Shown here piece after piece: positions 34,681-43,576 of a stretch of 64,000 bases of DNA. The DNA is from Pseudomonadota bacterium (GTDB taxonomy: Bacteria > Pseudomonadota > Gammaproteobacteria > Acidiferrobacterales > Acidiferrobacteraceae), in contig JAKARI010000010.1 in NCBI GenBank assembly GCA_021819245.1, positions 1-64,000 of the forward strand, given 5' to 3'. The notes below the pieces were generated by a model. The model did no database searches. It saw nothing but the letters and a program-made list of their open reading frames with translations, and was not told the DNA's origin. A program made the position numbers and the translations under genes. The stretch's first letter is position 1; each line of letters begins with the position of its first letter.

Positions 34681-34683
34681 TTA

Positions 34684-34708
34684 CTGCGTGATGGGAAATA
34701 TCACGCAG
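34684..34708. promoter_or_regulatory. 9-bp inverted repeat operator-like site
   Basis: CTGCGTGAT (34684-34692) pairs perfectly with ATCACGCAG (34700-34708), with a 7-nt spacer. The arm centres are 16 bp apart, typical of a dimeric regulator. It lies 112 bp upstream of soeA and 56 bp upstream of the FAH-family gene, so it could control either or both. Confidence 0.6.
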
Positions 34709-34763
34709 ATTTATAAGCGGTGGCAGGATCGTTGTCCGATAATCTCTCCAAAGAGGTAGGGTT

Positions 34764-35678
34764 ATGCAGTTTGTACGTTATCGAAGGCCACGTGGCCCTT
34801 GTCGCCTGGGTATCATGATCGCGGGCGTGGCCTATGATCTCGCCGATTGCTATCAACGGCACCGGCAGTCCGGAGGGGTGGCATGGAAGGGTGTCTCGGC
34901 GGCGCTCGCCCGCGGGAGTCTGCGCGCGCTCCTGGCGGCGCCCGGCATCGAGGGCCTGCTCGAGGCCTTGCGCGGCCAGGCCCTGACACATGAGGCCTGC
35001 GCCTTGCGCGCCCCGCCTGCATTGTGCGCGCCGTTGCACGACCCGGGCCGCTTCATCGGGATCGGGCTCAATTACCGCAGCCATGCGCGCGAGATCGGGC
35101 AGCCGATTCCAACCGAGCCGCCGCTTTTTGCGAAATGGGCCAATGCCATTACCGGTCCTTACGACGATGTGACGCTGCCGGCCTATTCGCAGGCGGTCGA
35201 CTACGAGGTGGAGCTTGGCGTCGTCATCGGGCGGCGCGCCCGACAGGTGTCCTTGCAGGATGTCATGGACTATGTATTTGGCTATACGGTGATCAATGAC
35301 GTGAGCGCGCGCGACCTGCAGTTTCGTACCGGGCAGTGGCTCGCCGGCAAGATCAGCGACGGTTTTGCCCCCATGGGCCCGGGTGTCGTCGAGAAGGCGG
35401 ATGTCGGGCCCCTGCGGGACCTGGTGCTGGAGACGTGGGTCAACGGGGAATTGCGCCAGCAGGGGCGTGCCTCGGACATGATCTTTGACGTGCCGGCACT
35501 CGTAAGCCGCCTCTCGCATCTCATGACCCTGGAGCCTGGCGATGTGATCGCCACCGGCACCCCCCCGGGTGTCGGCATGAGCCGCACGCCCCCCTGCTAC
35601 CTGGGCGATAGGGATGTGGTACGCATGCAGATCACGGGGATAGGCGTGATCGAGAACCGGTTCGTGGCGCCGTCTTAA
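34764..35678 (+). CDS. Fumarylacetoacetate hydrolase-family protein
   Basis: A 304-aa protein with a short N-terminal domain (1-95) and a FAH-fold domain. The domain has IGIGLNYRSHAREIG near 96-110, PPLFAKW near 116, YEVELGVVIG with metal-ligand Glu residues near 150, INDVSARDLQFR with the third ligand near 178, and a C-terminal GDVIATGTPPGVG near 265. Members cleave or tautomerise beta-diketones and oxaloacetate-like acids; the substrate here is not clear. It is divergent from soeA. A ribosome site AGAGGTAGGG precedes the ATG. Confidence 0.87.
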   Translation: MQFVRYRRPRGPCRLGIMIAGVAYDLADCYQRHRQSGGVAWKGVSAALARGSLRALLAAPGIEGLLEALRGQALTHEACALRAPPALCAPLHDPGRFIGIGLNYRSHAREIGQPIPTEPPLFAKWANAITGPYDDVTLPAYSQAVDYEVELGVVIGRRARQVSLQDVMDYVFGYTVINDVSARDLQFRTGQWLAGKISDGFAPMGPGVVEKADVGPLRDLVLETWVNGELRQQGRASDMIFDVPALVSRLSHLMTLEPGDVIATGTPPGVGMSRTPPCYLGDRDVVRMQITGIGVIENRFVAPS

Positions 35679-35684
35679 GCATCC

Positions 35685-36449
35685 TCACTCGGCGCGCCTC
35701 TCGCAGCGCACGGTCAGTACATCGAGATGAAAGGAGCCGTCGTCCTCCACCTTGAGTCGCGCGCGGGCCTCGGCTGGTGCCACGGAAAGCAGATTCCGGA
35801 TGGCATCGATACGCACAGGGTCGGTATGGGCGCGCGCGACCCAGTCGCCAAACGCAAGACGGATACGAAAATGGTCGCTGCGCACCGGCATCAGGCCCTG
35901 CGCGGCCAGCAGTCCCATCCAGGCCGAGACGGTGTAATTGCGCACATGGGTGGGGTCGCGCAAGACCTCGATGGCCTGCAGATAGGTATCAGTCAGGGGG
36001 TCGTCTGCGGTGACGCTGTCTGTGAGGACCAGGGTGGCGCCTGGGCGCAAGACGCGCGCGACCTCACGAATCCCCGCGCCGACATCGCGCCAATGGTGGG
36101 CACTGAAGCGGCAGGTGGCAAGGTCCATGGAGGCGTCAGGCAACGGCAGATGCGCAGCTGGGGCCTCGAGGCAGTCGAGATGGTGGTATCCCGCCTCACG
36201 GGCGCGCGCGGCGGCAATCGCAAGCATCGCGGGGCTGGCATCGATGGCGTGCACATGGGTGCTAAAGGGTGCGAGCGCCAGGGCCACATGCCCCGGCCCA
36301 CAGCCGATATCGACGGCATGCGAGGGGTGCAGCCGTTCGGCGGTCTCGCGAAACAGCGCAAGATCGGGGCCCTGGGCATGGACCGGGCTTTCTTCGTAGC
36401 GGCGCGCGGCCTCGTTGAATTGGCGTGTGACGTCTTGGTCATGGCCCAT
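35685..36449 (-). CDS. Class I SAM-dependent methyltransferase
   Basis: A 254-aa methyltransferase of the UbiE/Methyltransf_11 type. The SAM-binding motif I is VDIGCGPGHVALAL near 42-55, motif II HAIDASPAM near 65, and LPLPDASMDLATCRFSAHHW near 95-114. It resembles the family of small-molecule or quinone methyltransferases, but the substrate cannot be named. It converges with the FAH-family gene across 6 bp. Confidence 0.8.
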   Translation of the reverse strand: MGHDQDVTRQFNEAARRYEESPVHAQGPDLALFRETAERLHPSHAVDIGCGPGHVALALAPFSTHVHAIDASPAMLAIAAARAREAGYHHLDCLEAPAAHLPLPDASMDLATCRFSAHHWRDVGAGIREVARVLRPGATLVLTDSVTADDPLTDTYLQAIEVLRDPTHVRNYTVSAWMGLLAAQGLMPVRSDHFRIRLAFGDWVARAHTDPVRIDAIRNLLSVAPAEARARLKVEDDGSFHLDVLTVRCERRAE

Positions 36450-36571
36450 GGCTTACGTTCCTCGCAATGTCAGAGACGACAGGGAGCATACATCCTTCGT
36501 ATCCCGGTACCAGAGGCCTGTTAAACGGGTATAGGGGCCCAGGGGATCCGCAGGGCGGCAAGACCCGAGGA

Positions 36572-37312
36572 GTGGGCCATTTTTGCGCAGCCTGCGCGAG
36601 CGCGCCGCACCCACAGGGGGCGCTGCCCGGCGGCGCCGGACCCCGGGCCTGCGCCGCGAGGAATGGGCGGCCCTGTGCGGGATCGGTGTCACGTGGTACT
36701 TGAGGGATCGAGCCGGGGCGCGCGCCGCAGGTCTCGCCCGATACCGTGGTGCGGCTCGCCGATGCGCTGGCGGTGACGGATGCCGAACGCCGCTCCCTGC
36801 GGGAGGCCGCGGACCGTGCGCCGCACCGGACGCCGCGCGTCCCGGCGGCGATCGCATCGGTCCCGGAGCGCATCGCCGCGCCGGCCTATTGCCTGGGGCG
36901 CTATGGGGACGCATGGGCCCGGAACCCGCAGGCGGAGGCCCTGTGTCCGGACTGGCTGGGACCCGAAGGCCAGGAACGCAACCGGCTGCGTGTCATGTTC
37001 TGTATACCCGTGGCGCGTGACTTCGCCGTCGACTGGCCGCAGCGCGTGCCGTCTGGTCGCGGAGTTTTCCACGGACGCCGGAGACCTTGTCGGCGAGGGG
37101 CAGCATGAGGACTTGGTGGCGGACCTAAGCCGCCGGAGCGCCGCGTTCCGGGCCAATTGGCAGCACCGTGAGGTGTCATTTCGCTCACCCGGCGGTCAAG
37201 GCCTTTCGCCATTCCCACCCGGGGCCTTGCGGTCTACGCGCAAACGACCGTGACCTCGCTCGGGGAGCGGGACCTGAAGCGTGTCGTACTGTGCGCGCGC
37301 CCTGGGACCTGA
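36572..37312 (+). pseudogene. Decayed XRE/MmyB-like transcription regulator
   Basis: Three reading frames must be joined to restore one protein. The first piece has the helix-turn-helix (FLRSLRER, RRRTPGLRREEWAALCGIGVTWY). After a shift near 36,695 comes GRAPQVSPDTVVRLADALAV and the MmyB-like ligand domain (PAYCLGRYGDAWARNPQAEAL). A shift near 37,045 leads to LVAEFSTDAGD and LVADLSRRSAAFRANWQHREV. A third shift near 37,190 leads to HPAVKAFRHSHPG and a C-terminal AVYAQTTVTSLGE ending in TGA. The start also seems shifted. The order matches MmyB-type regulators throughout, so this is a recent multi-hit pseudogene. Confidence 0.8.
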
Positions 37313-37318
37313 GGGATT

Positions 37319-37353
37319 GAGACGGGCCCAGCGCGCGCCGTTTGGCCCGTCTC
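37319..37353. terminator. Bidirectional terminator-like hairpin
   Basis: GAGACGGGCC (37319-37328) pairs perfectly with GGCCCGTCTC (37344-37353), with a 15-nt loop. It lies 6 bp after the end of the pseudogene and 22 bp after the ArsR-type gene, between the two convergent units. There is no long T-tract. Confidence 0.55.
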
Positions 37354-37375
37354 ACCTTAAGTCCCGCAGATGCGC

Positions 37376-37789
37376 TTAACGCCTCTTGCGGCCCGCCTTC
37401 TTTTTGGCCGGCCCGGTCTTGACCGCGCCCTTGGCCGGGCCTTTTGGCATGGCCTTGGGGGCGCTTTTCACCGGCGCCTTGGCCACCGACTTCTCGGTCG
37501 GGCCACCGCTTAGGTTCTCCTCCAAAAACCCCAGCAGTTCACTGATCGTGCCGAGTACGGGGGAGTAGCGTATCGAGCGGCCTTCGCGCGAAGGCTTGAT
37601 AAGCCCCGCCTGCGTAAGCTGTGACAGGTGGAAAGACGACGTCGCCGGCGCGAGCTTGAGACGCAGGGCGATTTGACCGGCCACGAGCCCGCTCGGGCCT
37701 ACCTTGACCAGCAGCCGGACGATGCCAAGCCGGGTTTCTTGTGCAAGTGCCGTCAGCGCCCGTGTTGCCGCAGTAATTTTCATTGTCAT
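37376..37789 (-). CDS. ArsR-family regulator with a lysine/proline-rich tail
   Basis: A 137-aa protein. Residues 5-92 form a winged helix of the ArsR type (LAQETRLGIVRLLVKVGPSGLVAGQIALRLKLAPATSSFHLSQLTQAGLI). The last 40 residues are Lys/Ala/Pro-rich (for example APVKSAPKAMPKGPAKGAVK) and look like a histone-H1-type DNA-binding tail, which is unusual in ArsR proteins. No metal-binding Cys motif is present, so it probably does not sense arsenic. It may bind DNA strongly or nonspecifically. Confidence 0.8.
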   Translation of the reverse strand: MTMKITAATRALTALAQETRLGIVRLLVKVGPSGLVAGQIALRLKLAPATSSFHLSQLTQAGLIKPSREGRSIRYSPVLGTISELLGFLEENLSGGPTEKSVAKAPVKSAPKAMPKGPAKGAVKTGPAKKKAGRKRR

Positions 37790-38180
37790 CGGTTGAGTCT
37801 ACCTTAAATAGTTACTTTACATTTGCTGAAGACAACCACGCAACCATTTGGTTCCATAAACTCTGGCCATAGCGCGATGTTGTCATGTTCGCCAGAACCG
37901 TTTCTCCGATTCCCGCATCGGTAACTATATAGCATTTTCGCGACAATAGCAGCACCTAGTGCCGGATTTTTTGAACAGAACGCCTACTCGTCATAGCGCA
38001 TGGAATCATAGACGCGTAAAACTGCCGTAAAAAACGCGGAGAATGTGGGGCTATTGAGGGGGGGCTGGGATTTTCGGGGGTGTGGCGGCGGTTTTCCGCG
38101 ATTGGGGCATTCCGACCCTCGATATGGAATAATAATAAACCCTAGGCGTCTATGACGCTTCACGATGAGGACACAGGCAC
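37790..38180. other. AT-rich intergenic region between arsR-type gene and cysQ
   Basis: This divergent 391-bp gap is much more AT-rich than its surroundings in 37,790-37,960. I see no open frame. It holds a small inverted repeat GCGTC-TAT-GACGC (38146-38158) about 20 bp before the cysQ start, and must contain promoters for both genes. It could be the remains of an inserted sequence. Confidence 0.4.
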
Positions 38181-38966
38181 GTGAAAGGCGGTTATGAGCG
38201 GTATCTCGAGTGGGCCCAGATCGCGGGAGAGCGGGCGGGGACGGCGATCCTAAGGCATTACCAGGCCGCCGGGCCCGTGGATCTCAAGAGCGATGGCAGT
38301 CCCGTGACGCCCGCTGATCGTGCGGCGCATGAGGCCATCGTGGGCGTGCTCTCGCGCGCCACGCCGGATGTGCCGGTGGCATCGGAAGAGGGCGAGGAGA
38401 TCAGTGGCGACCGCTATTGGTCTGTCGATCCGCTCGACGGGACCAAGGAATATGTGGCGCGCACCGATGCCTTTGTGGTGAACGTGGCGCTCGTCGAGGA
38501 CGGCCGGCCGGTGGTGGGGGTGATATACGTGCCGGTTACGGGCGAGTGCTATTTTGCCGCGAAGGGCAACGGTGCCTTCAAGAGGGTGCAAGGCCAGGTA
38601 CGGCGTCTGAGCGGGCGGGCGTTTACCGGCGGTCCGGTACGGGTGGTGGGCAGCGCCCGCCATGGCACCGAGGCCGTAGCGGCATTATGCGCCGCCCTGG
38701 CGTGCGGGGAGCAGGGCATCGAGCGGGCCGCGCTCGGCTCGGCATGGAAATTCGGCTGGCTCGCTGAAGGCCGCGCCGATCTCTATCCGCGCTTTGGCCC
38801 GACGCACACCTGGGATACGGCCGCCGGGCAATGCCTGGTGGAGGAGAGCGGGGGGGCGGTATGGGTCGCGGGCCATCAGACGCTCGTCTATCGGCATGCC
38901 CGGCAGCTCAATCCGTCTTTTATGGCCGTTTCCGACGCCCGGTTCGCATGGCCGGATGTGCTGTGA
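38181..38966 (+). CDS. cysQ: 3'(2'),5'-bisphosphate nucleotidase
   Basis: A 261-aa phosphatase of the inositol-monophosphatase fold. Metal-binding motifs are SEEGEE near 72, WSVDPLDGTKEY near 84 (the TKEF/Y form is specific to CysQ), and WDTAAGQCLVEESGG near 213. CysQ degrades PAP from sulfate assimilation. In this sulfur-oxidising setting it keeps PAP from building up. It starts with GTG. Confidence 0.9.
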   Translation: MKGGYERYLEWAQIAGERAGTAILRHYQAAGPVDLKSDGSPVTPADRAAHEAIVGVLSRATPDVPVASEEGEEISGDRYWSVDPLDGTKEYVARTDAFVVNVALVEDGRPVVGVIYVPVTGECYFAAKGNGAFKRVQGQVRRLSGRAFTGGPVRVVGSARHGTEAVAALCAALACGEQGIERAALGSAWKFGWLAEGRADLYPRFGPTHTWDTAAGQCLVEESGGAVWVAGHQTLVYRHARQLNPSFMAVSDARFAWPDVL

Positions 38967-39089
38967 TGGGACGGCCGCCGGCCGCTGCGGTTTGTGTTGG
39001 GAGGGCTATCGGGTAGCCCCCACCAAATATTAGCAATGCATGATACAATGGCGGCTAGTGTGTGATTCTCTCTTAAGGGGGATTTGTGT

Positions 39090-39299
39090 ATGTCGATGTC
39101 CATTGATCGGGTGGTGATGGCGTTTGCCGGCAGTGTCGTCTTGCTGAGCCTCTTGGCTGCGCATTATGTCTCGGCGGATTGGTTGTGGGTCACGGCGTTC
39201 GTGGGCGCCAATCTCCTGCAGGCGGCGTTCACCGGCCTGTGTCCTTTGGCCAAGATCCTAAGGGCGATGGGGCTGCGCGCCGGCTGCGCCTTCGAATAG
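39090..39299 (+). CDS. DUF2892-type small inner-membrane protein
   Basis: A 69-aa protein with two membrane helices (IDRVVMAFAGSVVLLSLLAAHY; WVTAFVGANLLQAAFTGLCPLAKIL). The CPLAKIL end is typical of the DUF2892 family. AAGGGG lies upstream of ATG 39090; a TTG two codons earlier is possible. It overlaps the 3' end of the convergent histidine kinase gene by 42 nt. The function is unknown; some relatives are fused to rhodanese domains. Confidence 0.8.
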   Translation: MSMSIDRVVMAFAGSVVLLSLLAAHYVSADWLWVTAFVGANLLQAAFTGLCPLAKILRAMGLRAGCAFE

Positions 39300-40565
39300 A
39301 GGGGCATCGGCAGGCAGCGGGAGGCGGACCGCTACATGCAGTCCGCCGCCATCGCGCGGGGTAAGCACGAGCGTGCCCCCGTGGGCCTCGGCGATGCGTC
39401 GCGCGACCGCAAGCCCAAGCCCGCGGCGGTCGCTTGTGTGCAGGTCGCGAGCGGCCATGAGTTCCGCGCAGCGCGTGGTGCTCAAGCCCGGGCCGCGATC
39501 TTCGACCACGATGCATGCGTAGCCTTCGGCAGCCGTGAGGCGCACCGCAATCGGCGGCCGGCCATGGGATATGGCATTATCCACGAGGTTCGATACGAGC
39601 CGGCCGATGGCCACGGGCCGATAGGGGAAGCGCGGAAGCGGTTCGGCCCGGTAGTCGATATCCGGCGCACGCCGCCGGAAGCGCTCCACGAGGTCATGGA
39701 TCAGGGTATTGAGATCGCCCGCGACCGGGGCCTCCTGGACCCCGTGGCGGGCGTAGGCCAGGAACTCGGCCAAAATCGCATCCATCTCCTCGATGTCCTG
39801 AATCATGCCCACACGCAATGGCGAATCGCCTCCGTAGAGCTCCACGGCAAGCCGCATGCGCGCAAGCGGCGTGCGCAAGTCGTGGGAGACGCCCGCGAGC
39901 AGCAGGGCCCGGTCGCGTTCATAGCGGCGCGCGTCTTCGGTCATGTGATTAAAGGCCCGCGAGACCCTGCGGATCTCCGCCGGGCCATCTTCTGGCAAGG
40001 GGGGCAAAATCTCACCGCGGCCAAAGGCGCTGGCGGCGCGCGCCAGGGCCGCGAGCGGCCGGTTGACGCGCCTGACCACGAGCAGGGCGCCGGCCCCTGT
40101 CAGGGCTGCGCCGACTATGAGAAAGCCGATGCGTGGCCAGGGGAGCGCCGGAGGCAGGCGGGGCAGGCGCAGGGAGAGCCGGCGTCCGGCATGGTGGGCA
40201 TGAATGACGAGCCCATGGCGTCCGTACGTGACGCGCGCCCCAATGCCGCGCGCCGCGAGTTCGCGCACGAGGGTACGCGGGAACAACCCGTGCGCAAGCG
40301 GCTCGTGTGCGTGTCGAATATGTCCGTAATGCACGCCGGCCGCCTTGAGCGTGCGTGCGAGCATGGTCTTTTGGCCGTGCGGCACGAGCGTGCGGACCGC
40401 CTCGGCGATTCGAACCTCTCCTGCTACGAGTTCGGCGATCTGAGTGGCGCGCATGCGGCTGAAAGACAGTCGCGCCAGAATCAAAAAGGTCGCCTGGGCG
40501 ATCACGAGGGCCAGGGCGATGACAAGCGCGGTGCGTCCGGCGAGGGTATCGGGCCAAAGTCTCAT
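39258..40565 (-). CDS. EnvZ-like sensor histidine kinase
   Basis: A 435-aa kinase with a membrane helix at about 11-32, a periplasmic loop, a second helix near 140-160, a HAMP domain, the phospho-acceptor H-box SHDLRTPLARMRL near 225, and the ATP-binding domain (NLVDNAISHG; DRGPGLS; GLGLAVARR). It overlaps its regulator gene by 4 nt (ATGA). It probably senses osmolarity, pH or envelope stress. Confidence 0.88.
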   Translation of the reverse strand: MRLWPDTLAGRTALVIALALVIAQATFLILARLSFSRMRATQIAELVAGEVRIAEAVRTLVPHGQKTMLARTLKAAGVHYGHIRHAHEPLAHGLFPRTLVRELAARGIGARVTYGRHGLVIHAHHAGRRLSLRLPRLPPALPWPRIGFLIVGAALTGAGALLVVRRVNRPLAALARAASAFGRGEILPPLPEDGPAEIRRVSRAFNHMTEDARRYERDRALLLAGVSHDLRTPLARMRLAVELYGGDSPLRVGMIQDIEEMDAILAEFLAYARHGVQEAPVAGDLNTLIHDLVERFRRRAPDIDYRAEPLPRFPYRPVAIGRLVSNLVDNAISHGRPPIAVRLTAAEGYACIVVEDRGPGLSTTRCAELMAARDLHTSDRRGLGLAVARRIAEAHGGTLVLTPRDGGGLHVAVRLPLPADAPLFEGAAGAQPHRP

Positions 40566-41248
40566 GGGGTATCGCCTGGATTGAAGACATAGCCAAAGCC
40601 CCACACGGTCTGAATGAAGCAGGGCTTCGCCGGATCGTCTTCCAGGAGGCGTCGCAGGCGCGAGATCCGCACGTCGATGGACCGATCGAAAGGCATGTGG
40701 TCTCGGCCCCTGGCAAGCTGCATCAGGATATCGCGCGACAAGGGCTGCCGCGGATGGGTGGCGAATACGCGCAAAAGGTCGAACTCGGCGGTGGTGAGGT
40801 CCACCGGCACCCCGTCTGCGGTCAGGGATCGCGCGTGGATATCGAGCTCATAGCGCCCAAAGTGCAGTTTTTTGTCATCAGGCGGACGTTGGCGGCGCAG
40901 CACGGCATTGATGCGCGCCACGAGCTCGCGAGGATTGAAGGGCTTGGCGAGGTAGTCATCGGCGCCGAGATCGAGACCCATGATGCGGTCGGCATCGTCA
41001 CCGCGCGCAGTCAGCATGAGCAGCGGGATATAGCGGCCTTCGGCGCGCAGCCTCTGGCAGAGGGCAAGGCCGCTTTGCCCTGGCAGCATGATATCGAGTA
41101 TGAGGAGGTCGTAAGCGGCGCGTGCCAAGGCCTTGTCCATGGCGCGCCCGTCGGGCACAGCGGTCGCCGTAAAGCCCTGCTCCGACAGGTAGCGGGTCAG
41201 AAGTTCGCGCAATCGCGCGTCGTCGTCGACCAACAGGATGCGTGGCAT
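40562..41248 (-). CDS. OmpR-family response regulator
   Basis: A 228-aa regulator. The receiver domain has DDD near 8-10, phospho-accepting Asp in LILDIMLPG near 53, and K in LAKPFNP near 103. The C-terminal winged helix carries VDLTTAEFDLLRVFATHP and DVRISRLRRLLE. It is closest in layout to OmpR and forms the pair with the adjacent kinase. The two proteins are translationally coupled. Confidence 0.9.
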   Translation of the reverse strand: MPRILLVDDDARLRELLTRYLSEQGFTATAVPDGRAMDKALARAAYDLLILDIMLPGQSGLALCQRLRAEGRYIPLLMLTARGDDADRIMGLDLGADDYLAKPFNPRELVARINAVLRRQRPPDDKKLHFGRYELDIHARSLTADGVPVDLTTAEFDLLRVFATHPRQPLSRDILMQLARGRDHMPFDRSIDVRISRLRRLLEDDPAKPCFIQTVWGFGYVFNPGDTP

Positions 41249-41334
41249 GGCAAAAGCATACGCGACTTGCGGTGCGCACGCTGCCTCGCGTTACAAATTC
41301 CTACACAGCGGGGCGGGCCCCGCCCGTCCCCGCC

Positions 41335-42105
41335 TTACGACATGCCTGCCACCGCACGCGGAATATCGCTGTTATGGGTCGCGATGATGTCGTGAGCGCG
41401 GTTGGCAAGCGCCCGGGCGCTCTGCCCGGCGGGGAGTTCCGGCGCGAAGAAGCGGACCTCTGCGGTCACCTCGCCGCGTGCACGCAAAAGCCCCCAGAGG
41501 TGATGGACCAGGGTATCGTCTCCGATGAAAGGGGCCGCCGGATGGGTGGCGCCCGTTGCGTCGGGATAGCGCAGCAAGACCGGCTGAATGGGGCAGTCGG
41601 CCTCGATCGCGGGGGTGAACAGGCGTGCGTGGAAGGGGCGCACGTCGCGGCCATCGGTCGATGTCCCCTCCGGAAAGAGGAGCACGGACTGGCCGTGGGC
41701 GAACGCCTCGGCCATGCGCTGGGCCACCCCTGCCGAGGCGCTGCGATCCCCGCGCTGAATGTAATAGGTGCCGGCCAGCCGCGCAAGCCAGCCGATCACG
41801 GGCCAGGCCTCGATCTCGGATTTCGCGACGAAGTGTCCAGGGCAGAGCGCGCCCAGCGCGGCAATATCGATCCAGGAGATATGATTGGCGACGATAAGGA
41901 CCGGCGCGCCCAGGGGCGCGCCCAGGGGCTTGAGTCGAATCCCGAGGATCGCCAATACCCCTTGATGCCAGAAGCGCACGACGCGTCGGCCAGCGCGACT
42001 ATTGCTTAACGCGCCGGAGGGGGTGATGGCCGTCACGACCACACCCCATAAGGCATGTCCGATCAGCGCAAGCAGCCGGACGAAGGCCCCGCCCGGAAGC
42101 TTCAC
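41335..42105 (-). CDS. olsA: Lyso-ornithine lipid acyltransferase (PlsC family)
   Basis: A 256-aa 1-acyl-glycerol-3-phosphate acyltransferase-like enzyme. It has an N-terminal hydrophobic segment, the catalytic HX4D motif (NHISWIDI) near 73, and FPEGTSTDGRDVRPF near 139. Together with the upstream OlsB-like gene it would add the second acyl chain to ornithine lipid. The start is GTG, overlapping the OlsB stop (GTGA). By sequence alone it could be another PlsC acyltransferase; the pairing makes OlsA likely. Confidence 0.75.
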   Translation of the reverse strand: MKLPGGAFVRLLALIGHALWGVVVTAITPSGALSNSRAGRRVVRFWHQGVLAILGIRLKPLGAPLGAPVLIVANHISWIDIAALGALCPGHFVAKSEIEAWPVIGWLARLAGTYYIQRGDRSASAGVAQRMAEAFAHGQSVLLFPEGTSTDGRDVRPFHARLFTPAIEADCPIQPVLLRYPDATGATHPAAPFIGDDTLVHHLWGLLRARGEVTAEVRFFAPELPAGQSARALANRAHDIIATHNSDIPRAVAGMS

Positions 42106-42860
42106 GCGACCTTTTGTTTGGTGGAGCGCCCAAGGAGGCGCTCGAGGTAGCGGCGGTTATAACGGGTGCGAAAGAGGATGATGAGAACGTCGGCGACATC
42201 GAACGCGGCATCCAGGCACGGGGCGCCACCGACATAGGCGCCCAGGCGCATATAGGCGCGCAGCAGGGCCGGGGCGGCGCTCTCGTCATCCGCACCGCCT
42301 GCGTCTACGACCGGCAGGGGATGGCGAGGGGTGACGCGGCAGGACTCCGGGCAGCCATAGCGCCGGATCAGCGTCGCCACTGTCCGCAGTGCCTGCGCGC
42401 GGTCTGGGCTCAGCGGCACGCTGCCGCAGCCGATGAGGTAATCGTAAGGCCCATGCTCCATGACCCGCGCAAGGCCCGCAAGGAGCAGTGCGATCGCCGG
42501 TCCCCGGCGGTAGTCGGTATGGACGCAGATGCGTCCGACCTCCATGATGCGCCCGGGCAGATTGAGGACCGGGGTCAGGTCAAACTCGGTCTGCGAATAA
42601 AACCCGCCACAGCGCTGCGCGGCATCGTGCGGCAACACGCGCGAGCAGGCCACGACCCGTCCCTTCTCATCGCGCACGACGATATGGATGCAGTAGGGGT
42701 CGAAGCGATCCTCGTCGTATTCGCGATCCCGGTCACCGATCGCTGCCCCCAGCTCGCGGGCAAAGACCTGATAGCGCAGCCTTTGCGCCTCTGCGATCTC
42801 ATCCGCCGTTTCGGCGAACTCCACTCGCAGATTCTGCGCCCTCAAATCATCTATCTTCAT
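42102..42860 (-). CDS. olsB: OlsB-like L-ornithine N-acyltransferase (GNAT fold)
   Basis: A 252-aa GNAT acyltransferase. Family features are LRYQVFARELGA near 30, ASPRV-like VACSRVLP near 70, GRIMEVGRICVHTDYRRG near 100, and YLIGCGSV near 137. It uses acyl-ACP to make lyso-ornithine lipid, which OlsA completes. Ornithine lipids are phosphorus-free membrane lipids that help under acid and phosphate stress. The start ATG 42860 is chosen; an upstream in-frame ATG adds 10 residues. Confidence 0.78.
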   Translation of the reverse strand: MKIDDLRAQNLRVEFAETADEIAEAQRLRYQVFARELGAAIGDRDREYDEDRFDPYCIHIVVRDEKGRVVACSRVLPHDAAQRCGGFYSQTEFDLTPVLNLPGRIMEVGRICVHTDYRRGPAIALLLAGLARVMEHGPYDYLIGCGSVPLSPDRAQALRTVATLIRRYGCPESCRVTPRHPLPVVDAGGADDESAAPALLRAYMRLGAYVGGAPCLDAAFDVADVLIILFRTRYNRRYLERLLGRSTKQKVA

Positions 42861-42937
42861 TCCCCGCGCCTCAGCCGCCGATATCGCCACAGTTTGGATA
42901 GTAAAGCTACTGTTCCGGTGCCGGGCACGTCAAGCGC

Positions 42938-43531
42938 TCAATGTTGATAGAACTGGAGCCTGGTGTCTCCCACCTCGATAATATCGCCTGATACCAACAC
43001 CTGGCCGCCAGGGGGCACGGGCTTGTTGTTGCAGATGACGCGCGCGCCGTCGGGGCCCATCATGAGGGTGTAGCGGTCTCCGGTGCGTGAAAGGAGCGCC
43101 GCGGATTGGCCCGCCATGCCAAGGTGCGTGATCGTGCTCATGAGCTCGATGCGCTTGCCGCTGTTGAACCCGCTTAGCACGAACAAGGCGGCGTCCTCGA
43201 GGGCCGCGGGCTGGGGCGTCTGGACCGGCCCGATATCACGGTCCTGATAGAGGAGCGTGTATTTGCCGATCATGATGGTATCGCCGGGCTTGAGATGGTG
43301 CTTGTTGGTCCGGCGATTGTTGATGTAGGTCCCGTTGGTGCTCTCCAGATCCTTCAGAAAGGAGTCTTGTCCGACCGTGAATATACTGGCATGGTCGGCG
43401 CTTACCGCCGCATCCTCCAGTACCAGCGCATGACCCGGGCGGCGGCCTATGGAGAGGTCGCCCTGAGGGAGTTGCATCTGCCGTATGACGGTGTGGTTGA
43501 GTTTCACGATAATGCTCGGCATGGCGTCCAT
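42938..43531 (-). CDS. FHA-domain protein
   Basis: A 197-aa cytoplasmic protein. The N-terminal FHA domain has SIGRRPGHALVLED near 27, SADHASI near 45 and ESTNGTYINN near 62, the set used to bind phosphothreonine. The C-terminal half (about 108-197) looks like a second, degenerate FHA fold (LGMAGQSAALLSR; DIIEVGDTRLQF). The partner kinase is not nearby. ATG 43522 is an alternative start. Confidence 0.85.
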   Translation of the reverse strand: MDAMPSIIVKLNHTVIRQMQLPQGDLSIGRRPGHALVLEDAAVSADHASIFTVGQDSFLKDLESTNGTYINNRRTNKHHLKPGDTIMIGKYTLLYQDRDIGPVQTPQPAALEDAALFVLSGFNSGKRIELMSTITHLGMAGQSAALLSRTGDRYTLMMGPDGARVICNNKPVPPGGQVLVSGDIIEVGDTRLQFYQH

Positions 43532-43576
43532 AACAGTGGTGTCTCCTGGGTAGTCATTATAGACGACGCCGCCCCC

